From positions 230,872-294,871 of the forward strand of contig CAJTCL010000003.1 in assembly GCA_910575005.1 (NCBI GenBank): 64,000 nucleotides of DNA. The letters run 5' to 3'. Below the pieces are notes generated by a model, which worked only from the letters and a program-made list of their open reading frames with translations, had not been told where the DNA came from and did no database searches. Shown here in pieces: positions 20,863 to 30,928 of this stretch; positions within the stretch are counted from its first letter, which is position 1; each line of letters starts with the position of its first letter. Made by a program: the position numbers and the translations under genes. The DNA comes from Lachnospiraceae bacterium. Its GTDB lineage: Bacteria > Bacillota > Clostridia > Lachnospirales > Lachnospiraceae.

Positions 20863-21465
20863 ATGATAAAAAATGTAATATTTGATGTGGGAAAGGTTCT
20901 GGTGGAGTTTGACTGGCAGGGATATTTTGAAACTTTAGAGATGACACCTGAGGTCTATCAAAAAGTAGCAGAGGCTACCGTGCTGTCAGAAATGTGGAAT
21001 GAATTTGACAGAAGCAAACTTTTGGATGAGGAGATTTTAGAGAGTTTTCTGCGAAAGGCTCCTGACTGTGAAGCACAGATCATGCGTTTTTGGAATAACA
21101 TTGGCAATTGTATCAAACGCTATGATTATACCTTTTCCTGGATTCAAAGCCTTCAGGATAAGGGCTATAAGGTCTATCTGTTATCCAATTATCCCAGAAG
21201 AATTTATTCTCAGAGCATCGACGAGCTTGCATTTGTGGAACAAGTCGATGGAGCTGTGTTCTCCTATGAGGTACAGACGGTGAAACCAGAACCGGAAATT
21301 TATCAAGCACTGTTTCAAAAGTATGATTTGAATCCGGTGGAATGTGTATTTTTGGACGATAACCGCCAAAATATCATTGCAGCAAATGAATTGGGAATGG
21401 CGACCATTCATTTTCACACGAAATCTCAGGCGGAAGAAGAATTGCGAAGCCTGGGGGTAGAATAA
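20863..21465 (+). CDS. HAD superfamily hydrolase (YihX-like phosphatase)
   Basis: A 200-residue predicted phosphatase. Motif I is FDVGKVLVEF, with the nucleophilic Asp but no second Asp, as in the YihX-like subgroup. Motif II is LLSNYPRR, a motif III Lys occurs in VKPEPEIY, and motif IV is FLDDNRQN. The substrate is unknown; sugar or nucleotide phosphates are plausible. The ribosome site (GGAAGGAAAG) lies inside the end of purA, so translation is coupled. Confidence 0.88.
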   Translation: MIKNVIFDVGKVLVEFDWQGYFETLEMTPEVYQKVAEATVLSEMWNEFDRSKLLDEEILESFLRKAPDCEAQIMRFWNNIGNCIKRYDYTFSWIQSLQDKGYKVYLLSNYPRRIYSQSIDELAFVEQVDGAVFSYEVQTVKPEPEIYQALFQKYDLNPVECVFLDDNRQNIIAANELGMATIHFHTKSQAEEELRSLGVE

Positions 21466-21495
21466 ATCAAGTAAAATGGCAGTCTGAATACATAA

Positions 21496-21522
21496 AGGGA
21501 CTTGCAGGTTCTGCAAGTCCCT
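21496..21522. terminator. Hairpin between convergent genes, probable bidirectional terminator
   Basis: A perfect 12-bp inverted repeat (AGGGACTTGCAG and its complement) with a 3-base loop, between the HAD gene and a convergent small gene. The T tract is poor in both directions, so efficiency is uncertain. Confidence 0.6.
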
Positions 21523-21541
21523 CGATATATTAGACGGTCGG

Positions 21542-21766
21542 TTAAGAATGATTGTTTTCTGCGTTTTGTTTTGAATTTCTTTTTGTCAGTTTATAGATAT
21601 ACCCATAGACCCAGAGTAAGACAGGAAGAGCCATACTTGCAAGCAGAGCAGCCATAAACATAGGGAAGAAATCTTTTCCAAGGATGGCGAGAATCAGGGT
21701 TGTGAGATATAGTCCTAAAAGCAGGACAATACCTAGGATAGCAAGAATTTGTTGTATTTTTTTCAT
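21542..21766 (-). CDS. Small two-helix membrane protein, unrecognised
   Basis: A 74-residue protein with two hydrophobic helices (about residues 7-28 and 35-56) and a polar, charged C-terminus KLTKRNSKQNAENNHS. I recognise no family. AAGGAGC lies about 10 bases ahead of the ATG, and the reading frame is not a shadow of another gene, so it is probably real. It is convergent with the HAD gene and divergent from the MATE gene. Confidence 0.7.
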   Translation of the reverse strand: MKKIQQILAILGIVLLLGLYLTTLILAILGKDFFPMFMAALLASMALPVLLWVYGYIYKLTKRNSKQNAENNHS

Positions 21767-21887
21767 CTTAAATGCTCCTTATCAATATTTTTCTAATTTC
21801 TATCATATCTTGTCCCAAGCCATTTGGCAAGAGAAATCAAGTGTAAAAAATAATCCTTCAAAATAAAAATGGGAGAGGAAAGAATCA

Positions 21888-23225
21888 ATGCAGCAGGAAT
21901 TTATGAAAGAAAAGCCAGTGTTTCCGTTGGTGGTGTCTATGTCATTGCCAATGGTACTGTCAATGCTGGTAAATGCACTTTACAATATTGTGGATAGTTA
22001 TTTTGTGGCAAAGGTCAGTGAGGATGCTATGACAGCGCTCTCGCTGGTGTTTCCGCTTCAAAATTTGCTGACGGCAGTAGGCGTTGGATTTGGAATTGGA
22101 ATCAATGCAGTTGCCGCATATGAACTCGGCGCGCAAAAACCAGAGGCGGCCAGCAAAGCGATCTCGCAGGGGATTTTTTTTAATGCGATTCATGGGGTGT
22201 TTTTGACGGTTGTTTGTATTGTGGGAATGCCGGCATTTTTAAGGTTGTTTACCGAAAAATATCAGGTACTTGACTATGGTGTTGGTTATTCGAACATTGT
22301 ATTTTTATTTTCATGCGCAGTGACCATAGGGGTATCATTTGAAAAAATTTTTCAGGCAGTGGGGAAGATGAAAGTGTCTATGCTCTGTATGCTGAGCGGT
22401 TGTGTGGTGAATATTATCCTTGATCCGATACTGATTTTTGGATTTGCAGGTATTCCGGCAATGGGGATTCACGGTGCAGCGCTTGCCACCGGCATTGGAC
22501 AGATAGTTGCGCTTTTGGCATATATGATAATTTTTTGGGTGCGCCCATTGCCTGTTCGTATTATTGCAAAGAAAAGCTTGTTTGAGGATGCTGTGTATCG
22601 AAGAATTTATGCAGTGGGAATCCCAGCAGCACTAAATATGGCGCTGCCATCGTTTCTGATTACTGCGTTAAATGGGATCTTAGCAAGTTTTTCTGGAATG
22701 TATGTATTGATTCTTGGTATTTATTATAAATTGCAAACCTTCATTTATCTTACTGCAAATGGCATTGTACAAGGAATCCGACCACTGATTAGTTATAATT
22801 ATGGAGCGCAGCGCAGTGACAGAGTGCGGGCTGTTTTTAAGACAGCGTTGTTGTTAGGCGGCATAATTATGGCGATGGGCACGATGTTTTGTTTAGCATT
22901 TCCAGAGAGGTTGATGAAGTTATTTTCTGACAATTTGAAAACCATTACTTATGGGGCTCAGGCGCTGCGGGTTATTAGCTGCGGCTTTGTGGTATCGGCA
23001 GTTTCTGTTATGGTCAGTGGTACATTTGAAGGGCTTGGCAAAGGAATGCCCTCGCTGGTGATTTCTCTGATTCGTTATATTGCCTTGATACCCATTGCAT
23101 ATTTGCTCAGTGTCATCTTTGGAGCAGTTGGCGTTTGGAATGCATTTTGGGTTACAGAGATTCTTGCAGCAGCGGTATCTTTGATAATGATACGATTGAT
23201 ATTTGCCAAGATGGTCAGAGAATAG
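21888..23225 (+). CDS. MATE family efflux transporter
   Basis: A 445-residue, 12-helix Na+ or H+ antiporter of the multidrug and toxin extrusion family. It begins QEFMKEKPVFPLVVSMSLPM and has the typical ALYNIVDSYFVAKVS and PLISYNYGAQ segments. The substrate is unknown. GGGAGAGGA precedes the ATG. azlC begins 13 bp after the stop, suggesting an operon. Confidence 0.93.
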   Translation: MQQEFMKEKPVFPLVVSMSLPMVLSMLVNALYNIVDSYFVAKVSEDAMTALSLVFPLQNLLTAVGVGFGIGINAVAAYELGAQKPEAASKAISQGIFFNAIHGVFLTVVCIVGMPAFLRLFTEKYQVLDYGVGYSNIVFLFSCAVTIGVSFEKIFQAVGKMKVSMLCMLSGCVVNIILDPILIFGFAGIPAMGIHGAALATGIGQIVALLAYMIIFWVRPLPVRIIAKKSLFEDAVYRRIYAVGIPAALNMALPSFLITALNGILASFSGMYVLILGIYYKLQTFIYLTANGIVQGIRPLISYNYGAQRSDRVRAVFKTALLLGGIIMAMGTMFCLAFPERLMKLFSDNLKTITYGAQALRVISCGFVVSAVSVMVSGTFEGLGKGMPSLVISLIRYIALIPIAYLLSVIFGAVGVWNAFWVTEILAAAVSLIMIRLIFAKMVRE

Positions 23226-23238
23226 GCGGGAGGAAGAT

Positions 23239-23946
23239 ATGAAACAGTTTTTACAGGGATTTAAAGATGGCAGTGCAATCGGCATTGGATATCTGTCAGT
23301 ATCTTTCACTTTTGGGCTGGCGGCGGTGTCCTCCGGTTTATGTTGGTGGGAGGCACTGCTGGTGTCTATGATGAACCTGACTTCGGCAGGGCAGTTTGCA
23401 GGTATCACTATTATGGCGGCGGCAGGTTCTTATATTGAGATGGCGATCTCGCAATTTGTGATAAATCTGCGCTATGCCTTGATGAGTATCTCTCTATTAC
23501 AAAAAGTTGATCGTGAATTTCATATGGGACACAAGTTGTTGTTAGGATTTGCCAACACAGATGAAATTTTCGCGGTGGCCATGAGCCGGCAGGGAGAGGT
23601 CAGCAGTCAATATTTTGCAGGGTTGGCAGTACTGCCTTATTTGGGCTGGACATTTGGCACTCTGGCAGGGGCAGTCTGTGGAAATATTTTGCCTCAAAAT
23701 GTCAGTGATGCGTTAGGGTTGGCAATCTATGGAATGTTTATTGCCATAATTGTGCCTGCAATGAAGAAGGACAATCATATTTTAAAGATTACGCTGCTTG
23801 CTGTGGGAATCAGTGTGGCATTGTATTATCTTCCAGGACTGCAAAAGATTTCCAGCGGTTTTGCTGTGATTATCTGTGCAGTGGCGGCTTCCGCGGTGGG
23901 AGCAGTCTGTTTTCCTGTGGAAGATCAGACAGAGGAGGAAGTCTAA
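23239..23946 (+). CDS. azlC: AzlC-type branched-chain amino acid exporter, large subunit
   Basis: A 235-residue membrane protein with about five or six helices. AzlC and AzlD form a branched-chain amino acid (and analogue) exporter. Family features include FKDGSAIGIGYLSVSFTFG, LTSAGQFAG and NLRYALMSISL. The frame is open to 23203, but GGGAGGA fits the ATG at 23239. azlD follows immediately. Confidence 0.9.
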   Translation: MKQFLQGFKDGSAIGIGYLSVSFTFGLAAVSSGLCWWEALLVSMMNLTSAGQFAGITIMAAAGSYIEMAISQFVINLRYALMSISLLQKVDREFHMGHKLLLGFANTDEIFAVAMSRQGEVSSQYFAGLAVLPYLGWTFGTLAGAVCGNILPQNVSDALGLAIYGMFIAIIVPAMKKDNHILKITLLAVGISVALYYLPGLQKISSGFAVIICAVAASAVGAVCFPVEDQTEEEV

Positions 23947-24252
23947 ATGAAGACAGGAGTGTATTGGAGTTATCTGTTGGTGATGTTTTTTGTCACATAT
24001 CTGATCAGGGTTGTGCCCTTTGTAGTTTTTCGTAAAAAAATTGAAAATAAATATATACGCTCTTTTCTTGCATACATACCATATACTGTGTTAGGGGCTA
24101 TGACATTTCCAGCCGTTTTTTATGCTACTGGCTCACTGGTGACATCTACTGTTGGAGTAGCGGCTGCATTAGTGGCGGCTTATCGGGGAAAAGGATTGTT
24201 TACGGTCGCCATATGTGCCAGTTTCGCAGCATTGTTGGCGGGAATGTTGTGA
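23947..24252 (+). CDS. azlD: AzlD-type branched-chain amino acid exporter, small subunit
   Basis: A 101-residue membrane protein with about four helices, partner of AzlC. The conserved N-terminal block TYLIRVVPFVVFRKKIENK and YIPYTVLGAMTFPAVF match AzlD. The ATG follows the azlC stop directly, with GAGGAGGAAG inside azlC as the ribosome site, so subunit synthesis is coupled. Confidence 0.9.
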   Translation: MKTGVYWSYLLVMFFVTYLIRVVPFVVFRKKIENKYIRSFLAYIPYTVLGAMTFPAVFYATGSLVTSTVGVAAALVAAYRGKGLFTVAICASFAALLAGML

Positions 24253-24345
24253 AGTGCACTTTCATAAAATATAACTTTTAAATCTCTGCGATATGGTGTA
24301 GAATAGATATGGTATGAATTTATGATTAAAGAGGGCACAGCGCTT

Positions 24346-27114
24346 ATGAAAAAAAAGATAGTTTTGATTGATGGACATAGTATTTTGAATCGGGCATTTT
24401 TTGGACTACCAGATCTTACCAATGCAAAAGGACTTCACACAAACGCGATTTATGGGTTTTTAAATATTCTTTTTCGGATTTTGGAGGAGGAGAAGCCAGA
24501 ATATTTGACTGTGGCATTTGATGTGCACGCACCTACATTTCGGCATAAGATGTATGCAGATTACAAAGGCACCAGAAAGCCGATGGCGGAAGAACTTAAG
24601 GAACAGGTTCCAGTGATAAAAGATGTATTGAAGGCAATGGGCGTGGTGATTGTAGAACAGGAAGGATATGAGGCGGATGATATTCTGGGAACAATTGCCA
24701 AGCGTAGTGAAAAAGAAGGATTGGAGGTCTGTGTGGTATCTGGTGATCGGGATTTACTGCAGCTTGCCAGCGCACATATCAAGATACGGATTCCAAAGAC
24801 AAAGCGCACAGGAACAGAGATTGAAGATTATCTGGAAGCGGATGTAAAAGAAAAATTGCAGGTGACACCCACAGAATTTATTGATGTGAAAGCACTGTGG
24901 GGAGACAGCTCGGATAATATTCCTGGAGTCCCTGGAATTGGAGAAAAGACGGCCACAAACTTGATTGTCACATATGGCAGTATTGAGAATGCATATGCCC
25001 ATATTGATGAAGTGAAACCGGCTCGTGCCCAGAAAAATCTGCGGGAATATTATGAACAGGCGCAGATGAGTAAGACGCTGGCCACAATCGAGATCAATGC
25101 ACCGATTGAATATGATATCAATCAGGCTGTACTGGGCAATCTGTTTACCCAGGAAGCATATAGTTGGATGCAGGAGCTGGAGTTTAAAAATATGCTAGGA
25201 CGCTTTTCTGTGGAAGCGCCAGTCAATCCCTTGGAACAGGAATTTCAGCGGATCACTAAGCGCGCAGAGGCGGACAAGGTATTTGCCAAAGCTAGGAAAA
25301 CTCAGTCTGTGGGATTTCAATTGATTGCAGATCCACAGATGGAACCAACAGAGCCAGAGGGACAGCTCACCTTACAGGAAGTGTTTGGTTTGAGTGATAG
25401 CGGCAATGCAGATTTGACAGAGAACGCACAGCAAGATGGGACGCAGGTGTTGGGGCTTTCCTTGGCATTTGAAACAGAAAAAACTTCGGATGGTGCAAAA
25501 GAGATCTATTTTATTACAGTGGGTGAGCAGATTACAGGTGCCTATTTAATAGAAGAGACAGAAAAGTTAATGCATCAGGGGCTTAAGATGGCGTCCTTTG
25601 ATATGAAACCGCAATTGGCATACCTTTCTAGTGTCAGGCAGGACAGGCTGCATCTTCTAGATATTCTGATTGAGGCTTATCTTATTAATCCCTTAAAAAA
25701 TGATTATGCCTATGAGAATGTTGCCAAGGAACATTTGGATTTACAGGTTCCTTCCCGTCAGGATCTGTTAGGAAAATTATCCTTAGCACAAGCTTTTAGA
25801 GAAAAACCTGAGGAGTTGTTGCAGTACGCCTGTTTTATGGCGTATACATCATTTCGGGCAGCGGCTGTGCTAAAACAGAAGTTAGAGCAGATGGGAATGT
25901 GGAAGCTCTACTGTGAGATTGAAATGCCGCTGGTTTATACACTTTATGATATGGAGCAGGCAGGGGTTCTGGTAGATGGCAGTCAATTGAAAGAATATGG
26001 AGAAAGCCTTTCAGGAAAGATAGTGGAACTAGAACAGGAGATCTATCAGGATGCGGGCGAAGAGTTTAATATCAATTCCCCGAAACAATTAGGAGTGATA
26101 CTGTTTGATAAGCTTAAAATGCCCTATGGCAAGAAGACAAAGACTGGATATTCCACGGCTGCGGATGTGTTGGAGAAATTGGCCGCAGAATATCCATTGG
26201 TATCGAAAATTCTTGAATACCGTCAGCTTACCAAATTAAAATCCACCTATGCAGAAGGGCTGGCCAATTTTATAGAGGAGGATGGGAGGATCCATTCTAA
26301 TTTCCATCAGACTATAACCGCCACAGGCAGAATTAGCAGTACTGATCCCAATTTACAGAATATTCCAATTCGTATGGAATTGGGGCGTCAGATTCGCAAG
26401 GTATTTATTCCCCAAGAAGGATGTGTCTTGATAGATGCTGATTATTCTCAGATTGAGCTGCGGGTGCTTGCACATATGTCAGAGGATCAAAATTTGATTT
26501 ATGCTTATCAGCAGGCGCAAGACATTCATCGCATGACAGCATCTCAAGTATTCCATGTGCCATTTGAGGAAGTGACATCTTTGCAGCGGCGCAATGCCAA
26601 GGCCGTGAATTTTGGTATTGTCTATGGAATTAGTTCTTTCGGACTCAGCCAGGACTTGAGTATTAGCACTAAGGAGGCCGCCGAGTATATAGAATCTTAT
26701 TTTGAGACTTATCCTGGCGTGAAACAATTTCTAGATAGTCAGGTGCAGCAGGCAAAGGAGCAGGGTTTTGTTACCACAATGTTTGGCAGGAGAAGACCAG
26801 TTCCAGAGCTTTCCTCTAGCAATTATGCGCGACGTTCCTTTGGTGAACGAGTGGCAATGAATTCTCCCATACAGGGTACAGCGGCGGATATTATCAAGAT
26901 TGCCATGATACGGGTCAATCAGTCTTTGAGGGAGCAGAATCTCAGATCCAGGTTAATTTTACAAGTACATGATGAATTGTTGATTGAGGCTTGGCAGGAG
27001 GAAGTGGAGCAAGTCAAAGCAATTTTGAAACAAGACATGGAGACGGCGGCTGATTTGGCGGTAAAACTTGAGATTGATATGAATCAGGGGGCAGATTGGT
27101 ACGAAGCGCATTGA
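24346..27114 (+). CDS. polA: DNA polymerase I
   Basis: A repair and Okazaki-fragment polymerase of 922 residues. The 5'-3' exonuclease domain has IDGHSILNRAFFG, EADDILGTIA and DSSDNIPGVPGIGEKTA. The central 3'-5' exonuclease-like domain lacks the usual acidic DxE motif, so proofreading is probably absent, as in several Firmicutes. Polymerase motif A is DADYSQIELR (about residue 697), motif B is RRNAKAVNFGIVYG and motif C is VHDELLIE. The frame is open to 24322, but ATG 24346 matches homologues. The coaE-containing gene follows after 76 bp. Confidence 0.96.
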   Translation: MKKKIVLIDGHSILNRAFFGLPDLTNAKGLHTNAIYGFLNILFRILEEEKPEYLTVAFDVHAPTFRHKMYADYKGTRKPMAEELKEQVPVIKDVLKAMGVVIVEQEGYEADDILGTIAKRSEKEGLEVCVVSGDRDLLQLASAHIKIRIPKTKRTGTEIEDYLEADVKEKLQVTPTEFIDVKALWGDSSDNIPGVPGIGEKTATNLIVTYGSIENAYAHIDEVKPARAQKNLREYYEQAQMSKTLATIEINAPIEYDINQAVLGNLFTQEAYSWMQELEFKNMLGRFSVEAPVNPLEQEFQRITKRAEADKVFAKARKTQSVGFQLIADPQMEPTEPEGQLTLQEVFGLSDSGNADLTENAQQDGTQVLGLSLAFETEKTSDGAKEIYFITVGEQITGAYLIEETEKLMHQGLKMASFDMKPQLAYLSSVRQDRLHLLDILIEAYLINPLKNDYAYENVAKEHLDLQVPSRQDLLGKLSLAQAFREKPEELLQYACFMAYTSFRAAAVLKQKLEQMGMWKLYCEIEMPLVYTLYDMEQAGVLVDGSQLKEYGESLSGKIVELEQEIYQDAGEEFNINSPKQLGVILFDKLKMPYGKKTKTGYSTAADVLEKLAAEYPLVSKILEYRQLTKLKSTYAEGLANFIEEDGRIHSNFHQTITATGRISSTDPNLQNIPIRMELGRQIRKVFIPQEGCVLIDADYSQIELRVLAHMSEDQNLIYAYQQAQDIHRMTASQVFHVPFEEVTSLQRRNAKAVNFGIVYGISSFGLSQDLSISTKEAAEYIESYFETYPGVKQFLDSQVQQAKEQGFVTTMFGRRRPVPELSSSNYARRSFGERVAMNSPIQGTAADIIKIAMIRVNQSLREQNLRSRLILQVHDELLIEAWQEEVEQVKAILKQDMETAADLAVKLEIDMNQGADWYEAH

Positions 27115-27190
27115 TCTGAGAACATTTTTGGAACAATGTTATGGTGTTAAGCAGTTCGTATCAGAGATATTAGGGATAGGAGCTTGAGTT

Positions 27191-30058
27191 ATGCGGGTAA
27201 TCGGAATCACCGGCGGAGTGGGAGCAGGGAAAACCGCCGTTTTGGAATATTTGGAAGAAAATTATAGGGTAAAAAATCTGGAGGCTGACAGAATAGCACA
27301 GATGTTGATGGAACCACAGACAGATTGTTATCAGAAGCTTTTGCGGTTTCTCCCAGCAGAAGTATACAATGAAGATGAGACCATCAACCGTTTGGCATTG
27401 GCGGCGGAATTGTTTGCTTCAAAAGAGCTGCGGCAGCGGGTCAATCAGGTGGTGCATCCGGCGGTGAAAGAGTATATCTGTGGGCAGATTGAACAATATC
27501 GTCACAATGGTTTGTTTGATTATGTGATTATTGAGGCAGCACTTTTAATTGAGGAACACTATGATGAAATTTGTGATGAACTCTGGTATGTCTATGCCTC
27601 AGAGGAGACGCGCAGACGCAGATTGATAGAGTCTAGAGGATATTCACAGGAAAAGGTGGAACAGATTTTTGCCAGTCAATTATCGGAGAGAGAATATCGA
27701 AGGAACTGTCAGGCCGTGATTGATAACAGCGGTACAAAAGAAGAGACATTTTATCAGATTGCACAGATAATCAAGGACAAGGGAGAGATGATACAGATGG
27801 AGCAGCAGTTAAACGGAGTGCCATTGGTGTTTGGCCTCGATATCGGAACCCGAAATGTGGTCGGTATGGTGGGCTATCGGGAGGAAAATGATTTTATTGT
27901 GGTAGGCGAGTGCGTCAAAGAACATGATACACGTTCCATGATGGACGGGCAGATACACGATATTGGGCGTGTGGGGCGAACAATTAGTACCGTAAAAAAG
28001 ACCTTGGAAGATCAACTTCGTCTGACATTGAATGAAGTATGCATCGCTGCCGCTGGACGTGTATTAAAGACAGTGACAACTACAGTTGAGTACACATTTC
28101 CAGAGGAGACAGTAGTGACAGATGAGGATGTGCATACGCTGGATCTTCTGGGAATTGAGAAAGCGCAAGAGATCTTAAATGAGAACAATGACACGCATTT
28201 TAAATTTTACTGTGTAGGTTATTCAATCGTAAAGTCATATTTGAATGGTTATATTATCTCCAATCTGGAAGGACATAAGGCAGAGGTAATCAGCGAGGAG
28301 ATTATTGTCACTTTCCTGCCAGAAGATGTTGTAGATGGCTTGTATTCTGCGGTAGGACTTGCAGGCTTAAATGTGGCAAATATGACCTTAGAGCCAATTG
28401 CGGCAATCAATGTGGCGATTCCAGAGGCGTTTCGGATGCTGAATATTGCATTGGTAGACGTAGGGGCAGGAACCAGCGATATTTCTGTCACCAAAGATGG
28501 CAGTATTATTGCCTATGGTATGATTCCCAGCGCAGGTGATGAGATTACGGAGCTTTTGGTACAGCATTATCTGGTTGATTTTAAGACAGCAGAGTATATT
28601 AAATTATGCTCTACTACGGGAGAGGAAATTGAATATCAAGATATTATGCTGATTAAGCATAATATTCCCGCGCAGGAAGTATGGGATCTGATTCAGCCTT
28701 TGGTGGAAGAACTTGCTGAAGGGATAGCAGCTAAAATCAAAGAACTGAATGGGGGCAAGAGTGTCAGTGCTACCTTTGTTGTGGGGGGTGGTGGAAAGGT
28801 TCATGGCTTTATTGAACATCTGGCTTCGGAGCTGGAACTGCCGCCAGAGCGAGTGGCTCTCAGAGGGGAAGAGGTGCTGCAAGAGATACATTTTGAACAG
28901 CAGGAAGTTAAAAAAGATCCGTTGCTGGTAACACCAGTTGGTATTTGTCTGAGTTATTATGATCAAAAAAATAATTTTATTTTTGTGCACTTTAATGGGG
29001 AGCGGATTAAATTATATGATAATAATAAATTGACGATTGTCGATGCAGCACTGCAGGCTGGATTTCCCAATGAACAACTTTTTCCGCGGCGAGGCAGGGC
29101 ACTGAATTTTTCTATCAATGGCAAGAAGCGGATTGTTCGGGGAGGAGCTGGAGAATCTGCCATTGTAAGTGTCAATGGACGGCAGACAAATATCAATGCA
29201 CCTTTGGAGGCTAACAGTAATATTGTCATTGAGCCTTCCACCGCTGGGGAGGATGCTGTCTGTTATTTAGAAAATTTAGAGGAATATGGGACTTCCATGT
29301 TGACCTTTGAAGTCAATGGGCGTTTGATTTCCTGTCCCAAATTTGCGGATGTCAATGGGGTGATGGAGCCGCCCAATTATATGATACAGGAAGATGACCA
29401 GATCGAGATGTGCAGTTATTACACAGTGGCTCAAATTATAGAGTTTATGGATGTGGAGATTGACATGTCCAGTGATATTCTGGTCAACAACAAGCCAGCA
29501 GAACTGGATACGTTGGTATATGAGAATTTTTCTATTGAATGGAATGTACTGTCCTATCGGACTTCTCAGGAGGAGATGGAGAGCCATACAGAGCATATGC
29601 AGGAATCGCAGGCAGAGCAAAATGCTTTTCGTTCTGGACAGGGGAACCATTTCGAGGCAGCGGGCATTCAGGAGCAAAATTTTGCCAACAGTGGAGCTGA
29701 TACAGAAGAAAACAGTGTACCAGAGCGTGAATTGACCCAGGAAGAGCTGGAAGAGAAATTTTGGGAATCACAGCGGGCAGCAGATCATGATATTCGTCCA
29801 ACAATTATCAAAAAACCCGCAAAGCCGTCTCCTCTGCCTGTGCAGGAGCAGATCGTGGTTCAGGTGATCGTAAATAAACGTCCAGTACTATTGACAGGCA
29901 AAAAATCGTATGTATTTGTAGATGTATTTGATGCCATTGCTTTTGATCTGAATGCTGGGAATGGCCGGTCAATTGTGACCAAATTAAATGGAGAAACCAC
30001 AGCTTATACAGCGCCGCTTCAGGAGGGTGATATCATAGAGATTTACTGGGAGGATTGA
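27191..30058 (+). CDS. Fused dephospho-CoA kinase and FtsA-like actin-fold protein
   Basis: One uninterrupted 955-codon frame encodes two normally separate proteins. Residues 1 to about 199 are a full-length CoaE (P-loop GGVGAGKTAV, LEADRIA, VVHPAV, EAALLIE), which phosphorylates dephospho-CoA in the last step of CoA synthesis. Residues about 200-955 are an FtsA/PilM-like ATPase (VFGLDIGTRNVVG, VDVGAGTSDISV, VGGGGKVHGF) with a variable C-terminal tail. Internal ATGs occur at 27788 and 27797, the latter 11 bases after GGGAG. The second protein may thus also be made separately. It lies between polA and a WalJ-type gene; the FtsA-like protein's role is unknown. Confidence 0.88.
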   Translation: MRVIGITGGVGAGKTAVLEYLEENYRVKNLEADRIAQMLMEPQTDCYQKLLRFLPAEVYNEDETINRLALAAELFASKELRQRVNQVVHPAVKEYICGQIEQYRHNGLFDYVIIEAALLIEEHYDEICDELWYVYASEETRRRRLIESRGYSQEKVEQIFASQLSEREYRRNCQAVIDNSGTKEETFYQIAQIIKDKGEMIQMEQQLNGVPLVFGLDIGTRNVVGMVGYREENDFIVVGECVKEHDTRSMMDGQIHDIGRVGRTISTVKKTLEDQLRLTLNEVCIAAAGRVLKTVTTTVEYTFPEETVVTDEDVHTLDLLGIEKAQEILNENNDTHFKFYCVGYSIVKSYLNGYIISNLEGHKAEVISEEIIVTFLPEDVVDGLYSAVGLAGLNVANMTLEPIAAINVAIPEAFRMLNIALVDVGAGTSDISVTKDGSIIAYGMIPSAGDEITELLVQHYLVDFKTAEYIKLCSTTGEEIEYQDIMLIKHNIPAQEVWDLIQPLVEELAEGIAAKIKELNGGKSVSATFVVGGGGKVHGFIEHLASELELPPERVALRGEEVLQEIHFEQQEVKKDPLLVTPVGICLSYYDQKNNFIFVHFNGERIKLYDNNKLTIVDAALQAGFPNEQLFPRRGRALNFSINGKKRIVRGGAGESAIVSVNGRQTNINAPLEANSNIVIEPSTAGEDAVCYLENLEEYGTSMLTFEVNGRLISCPKFADVNGVMEPPNYMIQEDDQIEMCSYYTVAQIIEFMDVEIDMSSDILVNNKPAELDTLVYENFSIEWNVLSYRTSQEEMESHTEHMQESQAEQNAFRSGQGNHFEAAGIQEQNFANSGADTEENSVPERELTQEELEEKFWESQRAADHDIRPTIIKKPAKPSPLPVQEQIVVQVIVNKRPVLLTGKKSYVFVDVFDAIAFDLNAGNGRSIVTKLNGETTAYTAPLQEGDIIEIYWED

Positions 30059-30064
30059 CAGAAG

Positions 30065-30862
30065 ATGAAATTGTGCAGTATTGCAAGCGGCAGCAGTGGG
30101 AATTGTATATTTGCAAGTTCTGATAAGTCCAGTCTGCTGATTGATGTTGGAATTAGTGGAAAACGGGTAGAACAGGGATTGAATCAGATTGGAATGACCG
30201 CTAAAGAGATGGATGGGATTTTAATTACTCATGAACATTCTGATCATATTAGTGGACTGGGAGTGATTGCCAGGCGTTATGGCATTCCTATTTATACTAC
30301 CAAAGGGACGAAAGAGGCCATATTGAAATCTAAAAGTGTTGGTGAGATTCCCAAAGATTTGTTTCACGAAATCCAGCCAGATACAGAGGTTGTAATTGGA
30401 GATATAATTGTCATGCCAGTATCTGTCTCCCACGATGCAGCACAGCCCACTGCGTTTGTGCTGCAACAGACAAAAAAGAGAATGGCTGTGATAACCGATC
30501 TCGGTAGATATGACAGTTATATCACAGAGAGGCTGCAAAATTTGGATTTGTTACTATTGGAGGCAAATCATGATGTACATATGCTGCAAGTGGGAACTTA
30601 TCCCTATTATTTAAAACAGAGAATATTGGGGGATCGGGGGCATTTATCAAATGAATTGTCCGGCAGACTTCTAAGTGAAGTACTTCATGATCAGTTCAAA
30701 GCAGTAATTCTTGGGCATTTGAGCAAGGAAAATAATTATGAAAAGTTGGCCTATGAGACGGTGCGCTTAGAAATTGAGATGGCGGATAATCCTTATCATG
30801 CGGGTGATTTTCCCATACATGTGGCAAAACGTGACATGGTATCAGATATTTTTGAGATTTAG
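30065..30862 (+). CDS. MBL-fold metallo-hydrolase (YycJ/WalJ type)
   Basis: A 265-residue metallo-beta-lactamase-fold hydrolase. It begins LCSIASGSSGNC, typical of the YycJ/WalJ group, and has the metal motif THEHSDH near residue 57, with HDA and a late ILGHLSKEN. WalJ homologues have been linked to cell wall and DNA repair control, but the reaction is not settled. GGGAGGATTGACAGAAG precedes the ATG, just 6 bp after the preceding gene. Confidence 0.9.
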   Translation: MKLCSIASGSSGNCIFASSDKSSLLIDVGISGKRVEQGLNQIGMTAKEMDGILITHEHSDHISGLGVIARRYGIPIYTTKGTKEAILKSKSVGEIPKDLFHEIQPDTEVVIGDIIVMPVSVSHDAAQPTAFVLQQTKKRMAVITDLGRYDSYITERLQNLDLLLLEANHDVHMLQVGTYPYYLKQRILGDRGHLSNELSGRLLSEVLHDQFKAVILGHLSKENNYEKLAYETVRLEIEMADNPYHAGDFPIHVAKRDMVSDIFEI

Positions 30863-30928
30863 GAAATTAGGGAAAAGTTGTAGTAGAATGGAGAAAAGGG
30901 TGAAAGAAAAAAGAAGAAAGGATAAAAT

